Part shown: in pieces, positions 18,694-28,443 of the stretch
How the letters are laid out: the number at the start of each line of letters is the position of its first letter
How positions within the stretch are numbered: position 1 is the stretch's first letter
Assembly (NCBI RefSeq): GCF_900167005.1
Contig: NZ_FUXW01000002.1
Coordinates: forward strand, 248,001-312,000
From: Butyricicoccus pullicaecorum DSM 23266
Lineage (GTDB): Bacteria > Bacillota > Clostridia > Oscillospirales > Butyricicoccaceae
DNA length: 64,000 bases
Direction: 5' to 3'
Position numbers and translations under genes: made by a program
The notes under the pieces: generated by a model
Databases searched by the model: none
What the model was told of the DNA's origin: nothing
The model's input: only the letters and a program-made list of their open reading frames with translations

Positions 18694-20955
18694 TTAGAGA
18701 TGAGGAATTTTCCAGGTCAGATCTCCGACTAGATTGGTGGAACGGACAGGAATGTCAAATAAAGTGTCGGATGCACCGTATCCGGTTGAGAGAATGATTT
18801 CGGTGGGCTGAAGTTGATTCAGTGCACGCTGTAAATAGTCTTGCTTTTCGAACGAATTGTCCAAGACAACCCGGTCACTTTGTAGAGGCGTGGATGTTAA
18901 CAGTGCATCGAGCATATTTTGCGTCATGCTATGCAGCGTCAGTAGTTCAAAATCTCCGTCCATAAGACGAACGCCGAGCTTTCGATCTACTCCGCCGATC
19001 AAAGTTGTCTGTGCAATTCCGGGAAGCGGGTATGCACTCTCCCCTGCCTTTTCCCAGACTGTTAAGGTGATGCCAGTCTGTTCAGCGGCTTGTGTGAGTG
19101 CAGTCAGCGTCTCACTTTCTTTCACATGATTGGGTAGGATGCAATGTGAAACCGGAATTTCGGTCAGAACCTGTGCGATGTTGCGGGCATGGGCTTTGTC
19201 CACGGCAGTCAGAATGACCGAGTCCAGTTCAGAGAAACCATACCAGTTCATTGTCTCACGCAATATTGCCATGCCGTCCTGATTGGAAGCACAGCCACAG
19301 TCGATTAAAGACATCGAGTTAAACCCGTCGATCACCGAAATCATCTGTCCGTCTCCAACTGCATGCAGCGTCACACGTGTGGTGTTGCTGTGGAGATAGT
19401 AAGCATATCCGGTCGTTGCGATGAGAAAGCAGCAGCAAAGCGGAATGCTGATTTTGGGATAGACATAGTGACGTGCAAGAATCAGTACAATGAGCAGTAG
19501 GATGGAAAGAACAGCGAGTCGACCGCTGGTTTCCTCCCAATACAGAATGCCCCAGTGCTGCGTGCCAAGTGTCTGCGCACACCAAAAGACATAGTCAATC
19601 AGGGGCACTAAAACATGCACCAGCACACCAGTTAAAAATGGGAAGAGACAGAAAAATACGCCCAAGCCGAAAATGATACTGATGATACCTAAAATCATCA
19701 GGTTTGCCGGAATGGATAACAGCGTGATATAGCCAAAGGTACTAACCAGAATGGGTGTCGTAAATAACATTGCACACAGCGAGCAGCTAACTGCAGCGCC
19801 AAAGGCGTGTGCAAACTTCTTGCCGATATGACCGGGAATAAGAACATAAAGCTTTCCAAACAGGGTATGCTCCAGACGACCGGCATAACGTAGGATGCCG
19901 AAAGTGGATAAAAAGGACAGTTCCAGACTGAGACTGAACAGCGCGTAGGGATTGATACAGAGTAAAACCAGAAGAGCTGCACCCAAGGAAGTCTGTCCAT
20001 CGCTTTCTCGTCCAAAGAGAAAAGCGATACCGGAGAGTGTCGCCATGATTCCTGCGCGGATGATGGAGGGCGAAGCACCCGCCATAGGGATGAAAAACAG
20101 GATGGCGATAAAGGAAACCAGAACGCCGATCTTGCGGCTGAAGAGTCGATAGATCAGACCCACCAGAAACATCAGATGCAGACCGGATACAGCGATAATG
20201 TGGCTGAGACCTACCTTCTGTAAGTTCTGCTGGTCTAAAGGATCTAAATAGTTGCGATTACCCAGCAAAAGCGCATAGAGAAAGCCGCCTTCGCGTTCGG
20301 GTAAATGCTCCATGATATAGCTGCCAAACTGTCGCGCGAGGGCTTGCGGGCGATAGAAAAGCGGCGTTTCCTGGGCCTTTTCCACTTCAAAGAGTGCGGC
20401 TTCTTTGGTTTCTTTGTCCTTCAAATAGGAAAAGGAAAGAAAATTGCCGTTTGCCATCTGATAGCGCTGTCGGTCAAATCCCTGGCGGACGGTCGGCTGG
20501 TAAAAGGTCACCAGCACTTGTACCCGATCGCCGAGAGAAAGAGGCTCTTCGGTCAAAGGTAGATAACCGATGGCGGAAAACGATTGCCCAGGATAGGAAG
20601 AAAGTCCAACCGAATCACAGGATACCTTCACCTCGACACGCTGATTTTGGTCGTAAATATTAGGATCGGCGCGTACTTCGGCTTGCATCACCATCGTGCG
20701 CTCACATAACGCATCCAGCGGTGCGACCATAACCGTATGATACGCTGCGGTATAAATTCCGCCTGCGGCAAGACCAGTCAGAATACAGATGACTATGGGC
20801 TTACCGAAATACCGTGCCAGATAAATGCCATAGACGGCTAACAAAAGAATCAGCGGACTGTGCTTTACTAGCACAGGTGCATATTCGGTGAATTGCAGTA
20901 CCAGAAAGAGCGCGGCAGCAAATGCCAGGGCGAAATAAAATAGATAGCGACGCAT
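18694..20955 (-). CDS. comEC: ComEC/Rec2-family DNA-uptake channel with degenerate nuclease domain
   Basis: This 753-aa polytopic membrane protein has an N-terminal membrane/OB-fold region, the competence domain with SHIIAVSGLHLMFLVG and the AGASPSIIRAGIMA segment, and a C-terminal metallo-beta-lactamase-like domain. The ATG at 20955 is preferred because GGAGG precedes it and the terminator of the upstream gene lies beyond. The expected HxHxDH metal motif appears as LTAVDKAHARN (from residue 582), with most ligands replaced. Transport could remain while strand degradation is doubtful. It heads a comEC-holA-rnmV operon. Confidence 0.92.
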   Translation of the reverse strand: MRRYLFYFALAFAAALFLVLQFTEYAPVLVKHSPLILLLAVYGIYLARYFGKPIVICILTGLAAGGIYTAAYHTVMVAPLDALCERTMVMQAEVRADPNIYDQNQRVEVKVSCDSVGLSSYPGQSFSAIGYLPLTEEPLSLGDRVQVLVTFYQPTVRQGFDRQRYQMANGNFLSFSYLKDKETKEAALFEVEKAQETPLFYRPQALARQFGSYIMEHLPEREGGFLYALLLGNRNYLDPLDQQNLQKVGLSHIIAVSGLHLMFLVGLIYRLFSRKIGVLVSFIAILFFIPMAGASPSIIRAGIMATLSGIAFLFGRESDGQTSLGAALLVLLCINPYALFSLSLELSFLSTFGILRYAGRLEHTLFGKLYVLIPGHIGKKFAHAFGAAVSCSLCAMLFTTPILVSTFGYITLLSIPANLMILGIISIIFGLGVFFCLFPFLTGVLVHVLVPLIDYVFWCAQTLGTQHWGILYWEETSGRLAVLSILLLIVLILARHYVYPKISIPLCCCFLIATTGYAYYLHSNTTRVTLHAVGDGQMISVIDGFNSMSLIDCGCASNQDGMAILRETMNWYGFSELDSVILTAVDKAHARNIAQVLTEIPVSHCILPNHVKESETLTALTQAAEQTGITLTVWEKAGESAYPLPGIAQTTLIGGVDRKLGVRLMDGDFELLTLHSMTQNMLDALLTSTPLQSDRVVLDNSFEKQDYLQRALNQLQPTEIILSTGYGASDTLFDIPVRSTNLVGDLTWKIPHL

Positions 20956-20980
20956 ATCCCCGATCCTCCCTGCGTGCATA

Positions 20981-21015
20981 GGAAAAGAAGTGGCGGCATT
21001 GCTGCACGCCACTTC
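20981..21015 (-). terminator. intrinsic terminator after hit
   Basis: GAAGTGGCG and CGCCACTTC form a perfect 9-bp stem followed by TTTTCC on the minus strand. It separates the alaS-hit unit from comEC. Confidence 0.82.
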
Positions 21016-21040
21016 AACATTCCATTTCTAACAGCCGGAA

Positions 21041-21376
21041 TTAGCCCGGAGGCCAGGTCATATCACGGCCGGAGAGCACATGAAAGTGCAGATGGAAGAC
21101 CGATTGTCCCGCCTGCTCGCCGATATTCGACACGACACGGTAGCTTTCCAGACCCAGATCCTTGGTAATCTGTGCGATCACAGAAAAGATGTGACCGACA
21201 ACCGCCTGATTTTCCGGGGTAACCTCGGAAACCGAAGCGATATGCGCCTTGGGAATCACGAGAAAATGGGTCGGAGCCTGGGGATCGATGTCATAGAATG
21301 CGTAGCACAGGTCATCTTCGTAGACCTTTTTGGACGGGATCTCCCCTGCTGCGATTTTACAGAACAGACAATCCAT
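21041..21376 (-). CDS. hinT: HIT-family nucleotide-binding protein (HinT-like)
   Basis: This 111-aa protein has the histidine triad HLHFHVLSG near its C-terminus and an N-terminal CLFCKIAAGEIPSKKVYED segment. HinT proteins hydrolyse purine phosphoramidates and aminoacyl-adenylates. AGGAGG precedes the ATG. It follows alaS by 37 bp, so co-transcription with alaS under the T-box is likely; aminoacyl-adenylate hydrolysis would fit that partner. Confidence 0.93.
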   Translation of the reverse strand: MDCLFCKIAAGEIPSKKVYEDDLCYAFYDIDPQAPTHFLVIPKAHIASVSEVTPENQAVVGHIFSVIAQITKDLGLESYRVVSNIGEQAGQSVFHLHFHVLSGRDMTWPPG

Positions 21377-21413
21377 AAGAACCCTCCTTTTTAGAGATAT
21401 GGAACAGACTGAT

Positions 21414-24062
21414 TTAGGACAGCTGTGCCTCTACAATGTTGTTGACAGCTTCCAGAGCTTCTTCCAGCTTGGAAACATCCTTACCACCAGCAGTTGCGTT
21501 GTCGGGACGACCGCCGCCGCCGCCGTTACACATCTTAGCGACTTCCTTGATGATCTTGCCAGCGTGTGCGCCAGCCTTGACAGCCTCTGCGCCGCAGACA
21601 CATACGAAGTTGATCTTGCCGCCCTCTACAACGGTCGACAGGACAGCAACCATCTTCGGAGCCTTCTCCTTGATCTGGTCGCCCATGACACGCAGCATAT
21701 CCGGGGTTACATCCTCGAGCTTGGCAGCGATGACGTTGACGCCCTTGACATCGCGGGACAGGTTAAACAGATCGATCATCTGCATGTTCGCAACCTTTGC
21801 GCTCAGCTTTTCGACTTTCTTGTTGGTGTCACGGATTTCCTCGAGCAGCTGCTCAACCTTGCCCAGCAGATCGTGCGGGGTGGTCTTCAGCGCCTTGGCA
21901 GTATCCAGAATCAGGGTCTGCTTTTCCTGCAGGAAGTTCAGAACGCCCTTACCGGTCAGTGCTTCGATACGGCGAACGCCGGCAGCAACCGAGCTCTCCG
22001 AGATGATCTTGAACATACCAGCCTGAGCAGTGTTGGTCAGATGGGTACCGCCGCACAGCTCGATGGAGAAGTCACCAGCCTGTACAACGCGAACGGTAGA
22101 GCCATACTTCTCGCCAAACAGTGCCATTGCGCCGCGCTTCTTCGCTTCATCGATGGGCATTTCCTCGGTGATAACCGGATAAGCGGCAAAGATTGCATCG
22201 TTGACGATATCCTCGATCTTGACCAGCTCTTCCTGCGTAACAGCTGCAAAGTGGGTGAAGTCGAAACGAACGTGGTCAGCATCGGTGTAAGAGCCAGCCT
22301 GCTCAACATGAGTACCCAGTACCATGCGCAGAGCCTTCTGCAGCAGATGGGTTGCAGTGTGCGAACGCGCGATTGCCTGACGGCGTGCGGTATCGATGGC
22401 AGCGTCTACCAGATCGTCAACGGCAATGACACCAGACTCTACGACACCGATGTGCATGAACTTACCGTCCTTGGTCTTCTGTACGTCGGAGATGCGAACA
22501 ACCAGACCCTTGTCATTGGTCAGCAGACCGTGGTCGGCAACCTGACCGCCCATTTCAGCGTAGAACGGAGTGTGGTCGAGTACGACGGTAACCTGATCGC
22601 CGGTTGCAGCCGAGCCGGAAACCTCACCGTTGGCAACGATTGCCAGAACAGTTGCCTGCTCGTCCATGATGGTGTAGCCGTCGAAACGGGTCTTGATGGA
22701 CTTGTCCAGACCCAGATTCTCCGAAGCCCAGCCGAGGTCACCCATCTTCTTGCGGTCTTCACGTGCACGCTCGCGCTGCTCGTTCATCAGTGCGTCAAAG
22801 CCTGCGCGGTCGGTGGTCATGCCCTGCTCTTCCAGAATTTCCAGCGTCAGGTCGATCGGGAAGCCGTAGGTATCGTACAGCTTGAAGGCATCCGAAGCCG
22901 GCAGCTCGGTCTTGCCCTCTGCCTTAACTGCGGCTACCATATCGCCCAGAATGGACAGACCGCTGTCGATGGTTGCATCAAAGCGAGCCTCTTCCATCTC
23001 GATAACCTTGTGAATGTAGTCGCTCTTCTGTGCGAGTTCAGGATAGTGACCTTCGTTCTCTGCGATGACCGTATCCAGAACCTCAGACAGGAAGGGACGG
23101 TTGATGCCCAGCAGCTTGCCATGACGCGCTGCACGGCGCAGCAGACGGCGCAGGACGTAGCCACGGCCTTCGTTCGAAGGAATGACACCGTCGCAGACCA
23201 TCATAGCGGTCGAACGGATATGGTCGGTGATGACGCGCAGCGAGATGTCGATCTTCTCATCCTTGTGATACTCGACACCAGCGATGCGCTCGATGTGCTT
23301 CATGATGTTGCGGACGGTATCAACCTCGAACAGCGAGCCAACGCCCTGTACAACACAAGCCAGACGCTCCAGACCCATACCGGTATCGATGTTCTTCTGC
23401 TTGAGCTCGGTGTAGTTGCCGTGGCCGTCGTTGTTGAACTGGGAGAATACGTTGTTCCAGACTTCCATGTAGCGGTCGCAGTCACAGCCAACGGTGCAGT
23501 CGGGCTTGTGGCAGCCATACTCTTCGCCGCGATCGTAGTAGATCTCAGAGCACGGGCCGCACGGACCAGAGCCATGCTCCCAGAAGTTGTCGGCCTTGCC
23601 AAAGCGGAAAATGCGCTCAGCGGGGATACCGATTTCCTTGTTCCAGATTTCAAATGCCTCATCGTCATCGACATAGATGGACGGATAGAGACGATCGGGG
23701 TCGATGCCAACCCACTCAGGAGAGGTCAGGAATTCCCAGCTCCAGTGAATGGCTTCACGCTTGAAGTAGTCACCGAAGGAGAAGTTACCCAGCATCTCGA
23801 AGTAGGTGCCGTGACGTGCGGTCTTGCCGACGTTCTCGATGTCGCCGGTACGAATGCACTTCTGGCAGGTGGTGACACGATGACGCGGGGGCTCCTGCTC
23901 ACCGGTGAAGTAGGGCTTCATCGGTGCCATACCGGAATTGATGAGCAGCAGGGACGCATCGTTCTGCGGGATCAGCGAAAAGCTGGGCAGACGCAGATGA
24001 CCCTTGCTCTCGAAGAATGAGAGATACATCTCACGAAGCTCGTTTAAGCCTCTGTACTGCAT
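21414..24062 (-). CDS. alaS: alanine--tRNA ligase
   Basis: AlaRS (882 aa) is a class II synthetase with an editing domain. The ATG at 24062 has GGAGG upstream and gives the classical MQYRGLNELREMYLSFFESK opening; an earlier in-frame start would add 12 residues. LINSGMAPMKPYF and ATYFEMLGNFSFGDY-like blocks mark the catalytic core. The editing zinc motifs RSHTATHLL and CGGTHLTNT are present. The C-terminal DHHA1-type domain has a GGGGGRPDNATAGG glycine motif. A T-box leader lies upstream. Confidence 0.98.
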   Translation of the reverse strand: MQYRGLNELREMYLSFFESKGHLRLPSFSLIPQNDASLLLINSGMAPMKPYFTGEQEPPRHRVTTCQKCIRTGDIENVGKTARHGTYFEMLGNFSFGDYFKREAIHWSWEFLTSPEWVGIDPDRLYPSIYVDDDEAFEIWNKEIGIPAERIFRFGKADNFWEHGSGPCGPCSEIYYDRGEEYGCHKPDCTVGCDCDRYMEVWNNVFSQFNNDGHGNYTELKQKNIDTGMGLERLACVVQGVGSLFEVDTVRNIMKHIERIAGVEYHKDEKIDISLRVITDHIRSTAMMVCDGVIPSNEGRGYVLRRLLRRAARHGKLLGINRPFLSEVLDTVIAENEGHYPELAQKSDYIHKVIEMEEARFDATIDSGLSILGDMVAAVKAEGKTELPASDAFKLYDTYGFPIDLTLEILEEQGMTTDRAGFDALMNEQRERAREDRKKMGDLGWASENLGLDKSIKTRFDGYTIMDEQATVLAIVANGEVSGSAATGDQVTVVLDHTPFYAEMGGQVADHGLLTNDKGLVVRISDVQKTKDGKFMHIGVVESGVIAVDDLVDAAIDTARRQAIARSHTATHLLQKALRMVLGTHVEQAGSYTDADHVRFDFTHFAAVTQEELVKIEDIVNDAIFAAYPVITEEMPIDEAKKRGAMALFGEKYGSTVRVVQAGDFSIELCGGTHLTNTAQAGMFKIISESSVAAGVRRIEALTGKGVLNFLQEKQTLILDTAKALKTTPHDLLGKVEQLLEEIRDTNKKVEKLSAKVANMQMIDLFNLSRDVKGVNVIAAKLEDVTPDMLRVMGDQIKEKAPKMVAVLSTVVEGGKINFVCVCGAEAVKAGAHAGKIIKEVAKMCNGGGGGRPDNATAGGKDVSKLEEALEAVNNIVEAQLS

Positions 24063-24122
24063 GTTTGGTTTCCTCCAATGTAAAATTAAAATAAGCAAAA
24101 TGGATTTTTGTAGACACAGCGG

Positions 24123-24360
24123 AAAAAGAAACAGCTTCCGCCCCGGTTTAGGGGCGAAAGCTGTAAAACTTCCACGGTACCACCCTAATTGCCATAATCA
24201 TGGCGTCTCAGGCTTCCCTTAACGCGGGAATTACGTTCCGGTCATCCCGGAAAGCTCCGAACTGGCTGTCAAAACCGCTGGCCGAAGGGCTTCCACCGTC
24301 CCCTTCTCTCTAAAGACTGCGTGTCTGACTGGGTTCATCATCGCATACAGACGATATTAC
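24123..24360 (-). ncRNA. T-box leader of alaS (tRNA-Ala sensing)
   Basis: On the minus strand AGGGTGGTACCGTGGAAG (24185-24168) is the T-box sequence of the antiterminator. The terminator stem ACAGCTT...AAGCTGT with TTTCTTTTT follows at 24164-24123. Stem I begins with GAGAGAAGGGGACGG. A GCT triplet at 24255-24253 sits where the specifier is expected and would read Ala, but the fold was not computed. Uncharged tRNA-Ala should promote read-through into alaS. Confidence 0.93.
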
Positions 24361-24366
24361 ATAACT

Positions 24367-24394
24367 ATTTTAACACATTCTGCCCGATTGTCAA
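24367..24394 (-). promoter_or_regulatory. sigma-A promoter of the alaS T-box transcript
   Basis: TTGACA (24394-24389), 16-bp spacer, TAAAAT (24372-24367). It directly abuts the 3' end of the preceding U32 gene, whose stop is at 24395. Confidence 0.8.
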
Positions 24395-25618
24395 TCAATT
24401 CTTGCGCTCGTGACGCAAGATTGCAAACGGTTCGACGGTGAACGGGAACTTCAGATGGAAGCGCATTTCGGGATGGTGTACGACTTCGAGTGCATTGCCC
24501 TCGTCGTCGGTTACCTGATCGACAGTAAAGACATAGGGTTCCTTACCCGGCTGAATCAGTTCCAGCGTATCACCGGGATAGAAACGGTTTTTGAGGGTAA
24601 AGACCGCTTCCCCGTTGTCTTTCACCTCGGCCAAAAGGCCGGTGACCTCCCAGTCGCGGATGTACTGGCTGTCCTCGTAGTACTGGCCATTTTCCTCGCT
24701 GCCGAAATAGAAACCGGTGTAATAGTTGCGGTGGCTGACCTTACCGATCTCCTCATGGATATCACGCGGCAGGACAAAACCATCCGGATTTGCACAGTAA
24801 GCATCTACCGCACGGCGATATGCCGAGGTGATGCCAGCGGCATAGTATGCGGTCTTGTTGCGTCCTTCGATCTTGAAGGAATCCACGCCAGCCTGTACCA
24901 GCTCGGGAATATGCTCAATCATGCACAGATCCTTAGAGTTGTACAGATAGGTGCCGCGATCGTCCTCGACAACCGGGAAATATTCACCCGGACGTTTCTC
25001 TTCGACCAGAGAGTACTTCCAGCGGCAGGGCTGCGCACATGCGCCATGGTTTGCGTCGCGGCCGGTCATGTACTGAGAGATCAGGCAGCGGCCGGAGTAC
25101 GAAATGCACATCGCACCGTGTACAAAAGCCTCGATCTCGAGTGTCTTGGGGGTCTTGGCACGGATTTCTGCGATTTCTGGGAGCGAAAGCTCACGCGCCA
25201 GAACGATGCGCTCAGCACCCTGGTCAGCCCAGAAGTTCGCAGCTTCATAGTTTAAAATGCTGGTCTGGGTGCTGATATGCAGCGGAACCTTGGGGGCATA
25301 CTTTTTCGCCAGCGATACGACACTGACATCAGCTGCGATGATTGCATCCGCGCCGCAGTCCTGCAGCAGTGCCAGATAATCGGGCAGCGCTGCAAGATCG
25401 TCATTGGACGGGATGATGTTTACGGTGATATAGCACTTAACGCCGTGCGCATGCGCATAGGCAATGCCGGTACGCAGCTCGTCGGCACTGAAGTTTGCCG
25501 CAGCCGCACGCATACCGAAGGACTGACCGGCCATATAAACTGCGTCCGCACCGTATGCGATGGCATATTTCATTTTTTCAAAGTCACCAGCGGGTGACAG
25601 AATTTCAGGTTTTTTCAA
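24395..25618 (-). CDS. trhP: peptidase U32 family protein, TrhP-like tRNA hydroxylation factor
   Basis: This 407-aa U32 protein opens with PEILSPAGDFEKMKYAIAYG and has the signature EAFVHGAMCISYSGRCLISQ with downstream Cys residues. The C-terminal beta-barrel-like region is also present. Family members YegQ/TrhP and YrrN/YrrO act in 5-hydroxyuridine formation at tRNA U34. Its neighbour mltG matches Bacillus yrrL next to yrrN-yrrO, which supports the TrhP reading over a secreted protease. It starts at TTG with GGAGA 8 bp upstream. The gene symbol is provisional. Confidence 0.85.
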   Translation of the reverse strand: MKKPEILSPAGDFEKMKYAIAYGADAVYMAGQSFGMRAAAANFSADELRTGIAYAHAHGVKCYITVNIIPSNDDLAALPDYLALLQDCGADAIIAADVSVVSLAKKYAPKVPLHISTQTSILNYEAANFWADQGAERIVLARELSLPEIAEIRAKTPKTLEIEAFVHGAMCISYSGRCLISQYMTGRDANHGACAQPCRWKYSLVEEKRPGEYFPVVEDDRGTYLYNSKDLCMIEHIPELVQAGVDSFKIEGRNKTAYYAAGITSAYRRAVDAYCANPDGFVLPRDIHEEIGKVSHRNYYTGFYFGSEENGQYYEDSQYIRDWEVTGLLAEVKDNGEAVFTLKNRFYPGDTLELIQPGKEPYVFTVDQVTDDEGNALEVVHHPEMRFHLKFPFTVEPFAILRHERKN

Positions 25619-25639
25619 GATATTGTCTCCATAGATGTT

Positions 25640-26980
25640 TTATTCATTGTTTGCTTCGGCCCAAGCCTCTTCAGCACGCTCACGGTTGCGATTGTGCTCG
25701 CTGTTGGTCTCGGCGAAGAGATGGGTACCATCAGGCATCGCGACATAGTAATAATAGTCGTGGTCGTCCGGATGGGTTGCAGCATACAGCGCATTATAGC
25801 CAGGATTACAGATCGGTCCGGGCGGCAGACCCTTGTTGGTATACAGGTTGTAGGGGCTGTCCAGCTTGAGGTCTTCCTCGGTCAGCGGATTGTTGTGACC
25901 GACGGCATATTGCAGCGACGCGTCAATCTGTAAATAGGGATATTCTTCGCTGTTGTTGAGTCGGTTGTGAATGACGCCGGAAATTTTGGAAAATTCATCC
26001 GCTTCCTTGGCTTCTCGTTCGATCAGAGACGCAATGACGACAACTTCATGCGTGGTCAGACCGAGTTCCTTCGCGCCTTCTTCGATCTGCTCGTCATACT
26101 TCGTATCGAAGTTGTTGAGCATGACGTTCAGCACTTCATAAATCGGCTGTTTGCTGTCCTGCACGAACTCGTAGGTGTCCGGGAACAGATATCCTTCCAG
26201 CCAGTTTTCCCTGGGTGGCTGCTCGTCCTTGAGGAAATCGTGCTTAAAGGCGTAATTGTTCAGCGCATCGTCCAGAAGAGCCTCAGAGGTCACGTTGTTG
26301 TCAAGCAGCGTCTGACGAATTTGGGCGATGGTGTAGCCCTCGGGGATGGTGACCTTTACTGTGGTGGTGGACGTGGTCTCGGTCAGAGCGCTGACGATCT
26401 GATCGTAGTCCATCGTCGGGTTGAGCGTATACACACCAGCAGAAATGATGACATCTCCATCACCCTGGAGCGAATTGAACAGACGGAAGAACGTGCCGTA
26501 ATTGACAACACCGCTTTGGTCAAGCTGCTGGCTGATACCGCTGACGGTGGTATCTTCTGCAACAACGAAAGAGATATCCTGATCGTCTTTGACCAGAGCA
26601 AGCGCGTCGTTTGCGGCGAAGATCAGCACAACAGACAGACAAACCGATATGCCGAAAATCACAATAAAATAAAGCGAAGCCAGTGCGCAACCGGTTTTTG
26701 ATTTTTTGCGACGCGGTGTGCGGTACGCGTGCGTTTCGTTTTCGAATAGATCGTCTGCCTGCGAGCGGGAGCCGCGGCGCGTCGATCGAGATTCCGTATT
26801 CAGGCTGCGCCGCATACTGTTGTGCGTCGGCACCTGATCGGAAAACAGATCGGCATCTTTTCTGCGGTAAGGTCTGCGTGCAGAATCCACAGAATCACGC
26901 GTACGGCGGGAAGCATTGCTGGTAGCCCTGGAACGCGGCTTGTTTTCCGAATGCTTGGGGGTATAGCGATGATTTTCCAT
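25640..26980 (-). CDS. mltG: endolytic murein transglycosylase MltG (YceG-like)
   Basis: MltG (446 aa) cleaves nascent peptidoglycan strands. The first 100 residues are a basic, Arg/Ser-rich cytoplasmic tail. A single membrane segment spans about 103-128. Next is a LysM-like region with FVVAEDTTVSGISQQL, then the YceG catalytic domain with Glu in VVIASLIEREAKEADEFSKI and LPPGPICNPG near the end. It lies 13 bp after CPBP and 21 bp before the U32 gene. The long positively charged N-tail is notable compared with enterobacterial MltG. Confidence 0.94.
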   Translation of the reverse strand: MENHRYTPKHSENKPRSRATSNASRRTRDSVDSARRPYRRKDADLFSDQVPTHNSMRRSLNTESRSTRRGSRSQADDLFENETHAYRTPRRKKSKTGCALASLYFIVIFGISVCLSVVLIFAANDALALVKDDQDISFVVAEDTTVSGISQQLDQSGVVNYGTFFRLFNSLQGDGDVIISAGVYTLNPTMDYDQIVSALTETTSTTTVKVTIPEGYTIAQIRQTLLDNNVTSEALLDDALNNYAFKHDFLKDEQPPRENWLEGYLFPDTYEFVQDSKQPIYEVLNVMLNNFDTKYDEQIEEGAKELGLTTHEVVVIASLIEREAKEADEFSKISGVIHNRLNNSEEYPYLQIDASLQYAVGHNNPLTEEDLKLDSPYNLYTNKGLPPGPICNPGYNALYAATHPDDHDYYYYVAMPDGTHLFAETNSEHNRNRERAEEAWAEANNE

Positions 26981-26993
26981 GATAATACCTCGT

Positions 26994-27887
26994 TTATATA
27001 ATACCGATCACGGCTTTTGCGATGAATACGAACAGAAATGCAAGTGCTGCCGCATTGCTTGCAAATTTAGTGAACGAATAATCGCTGTGCTGCACATAGT
27101 GCAGTTTTCTGAATGCTTGGCGCAGGGTAAGACGTTCGGCGAGACGCAGTGCAATGTAGAAGAACAGCAGTGCGAAGATGATGCAGAGTGCAGGAAGAAA
27201 GCGCAGAATGCCGTATACCATAAACTTACCGAGCAGCCAGTTCAGGAAAAGGAACAAAGCCGATGATACCGCATGTGCAATGACCGCATACCAGAACGAT
27301 CCAAATACAAAGGTGAGCCAGCTCATGCCGAAAGCAAAGATAATACCACCCGGCAGTGCGGGCAGAGAGCCGTACAGCATGGCACTGATACAGGTGATCA
27401 GTCCGATGACCTGACGGGTGCTCATGTACTCACTCAGGAAGGTCTGGATATACCCGCGCAGATAAAATTCTTCGATCAGGGCGGGTACCAGAATGGCAGC
27501 CAGAATCGCGAAGAACGAAACCGAGTTGCCAAACGGGATGGTCAGCAGTGAAAATGAGAGATTGATCTCACTGGCACCGGTGATGCGATAGACCAGATAT
27601 TCAATATCAAAACGAATAAAGGATAATCCCAAAGCCATGCAAAGGGTAAAACCAAGCATTTCGGCTGAGATATGGGAGGGCTTCAACTTTGGCCGGAAGT
27701 TCTCTTTGCGCGGCATGAGAACATGCAGCAGAACAATGGGAATGAACATAGCGGCAAAGTCGAGCAAGATACCGAACCATTCAGGATAGAGAGTTAAAAT
27801 ATTCGGTAAAAAGGATTGCGCGCCGATGAGCAGCGCAAAACAGATGAAGAGCGACAGGCAGAGCCGCAATGCGGATTTACTTTTCAC
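26994..27887 (-). CDS. CPBP-family intramembrane metalloprotease
   Basis: This 297-aa polytopic protein has about eight hydrophobic segments. The Abi/CPBP motif 1 is IEEFYLRGYIQTFL (Glu-Glu plus Arg) and motif 2 is around FAFGMSWLTFVFGSFWYAV with a His in IAHAVSSALF. Related enzymes process prenylated proteins or act in bacteriocin immunity; no bacteriocin gene is nearby, so a housekeeping envelope role is likelier. It overlaps fthC by 11 bp. Confidence 0.87.
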   Translation of the reverse strand: MKSKSALRLCLSLFICFALLIGAQSFLPNILTLYPEWFGILLDFAAMFIPIVLLHVLMPRKENFRPKLKPSHISAEMLGFTLCMALGLSFIRFDIEYLVYRITGASEINLSFSLLTIPFGNSVSFFAILAAILVPALIEEFYLRGYIQTFLSEYMSTRQVIGLITCISAMLYGSLPALPGGIIFAFGMSWLTFVFGSFWYAVIAHAVSSALFLFLNWLLGKFMVYGILRFLPALCIIFALLFFYIALRLAERLTLRQAFRKLHYVQHSDYSFTKFASNAAALAFLFVFIAKAVIGII

Positions 27888-28443
27888 TATGTACCTGCCT
27901 TTCCGTTATAATACAGTCACAAGGGATATCGGTAGCTTCTCGGGGCAGCGGTGTGCGCAGCAGTCGGGAAAAATCGCACAATGCTGCCGTGAAAGCTGAG
28001 GTTTGACACAAAAAGCGATCGTAATATCCACCGCCGTAGCCCAGACGAAATCCTTCGAGATCGGCACACAGACAGGGCACGATGCAAAAATCGATTTCTT
28101 CCGGCGCGATGATGGGACGATCAGCCTGCGGTTCGCGGATTCCAAATTTCCCGGGAATGAGCTCATGCAGAGATTGAATTTCCCTAGCCGTCATTTCTCC
28201 GGGACGCTCACAGCGTGGGACACACACTCGCTTTCCGCGCGCCAGCGCATCGGAAATAATCGCGTCAGTTGCGATTTCTTCTGCTGTCGCGCAGTAGCAG
28301 AAGATCGTGCGCGCCGATTGGTATGCGTCCAGTCCGCACACGGCCTCAGTAATAGCACGATCCCGAAGGCGACGTGCCTCCGGGGTCTCTGCTGCCCGCA
28401 GTGCAAGCATTTTTTTGCGTAAGAGAGCTTTTTCAGCGTGCAT
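27877..28443 (-). CDS. fthC: 5-formyltetrahydrofolate cyclo-ligase
   Basis: This enzyme converts 5-formyl-THF to 5,10-methenyl-THF with ATP. The ATG at 28443 gives 188 aa beginning HAEKALLRKKMLALR; an earlier GTG/ATG adds six residues and overlaps the DJ-1 gene more. Conserved blocks are RTIFCYCATAEEIATDAI, VCVPRCE, and the C-terminal LGYGGGYYDRFL motif. It overlaps both neighbours. Together with thyX upstream it places two folate enzymes in one operon. Confidence 0.93.
   Translation of the reverse strand: MHAEKALLRKKMLALRAAETPEARRLRDRAITEAVCGLDAYQSARTIFCYCATAEEIATDAIISDALARGKRVCVPRCERPGEMTAREIQSLHELIPGKFGIREPQADRPIIAPEEIDFCIVPCLCADLEGFRLGYGGGYYDRFLCQTSAFTAALCDFSRLLRTPLPREATDIPCDCIITERQVHSEK

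Noticed and set aside
21330-24020. An 896-codon open frame on the plus strand opposite alaS
   Set aside because: It is an antisense shadow of alaS with the same codon-bias cause. Similar shadows oppose mutL, leuB, leuC, leuA, accC, purB and others.
26994-27887. CPBP protease as a bacteriocin or abortive-infection immunity gene
   Set aside because: No bacteriocin precursor or transporter is nearby, and the gene is embedded in a housekeeping operon with fthC and mltG.
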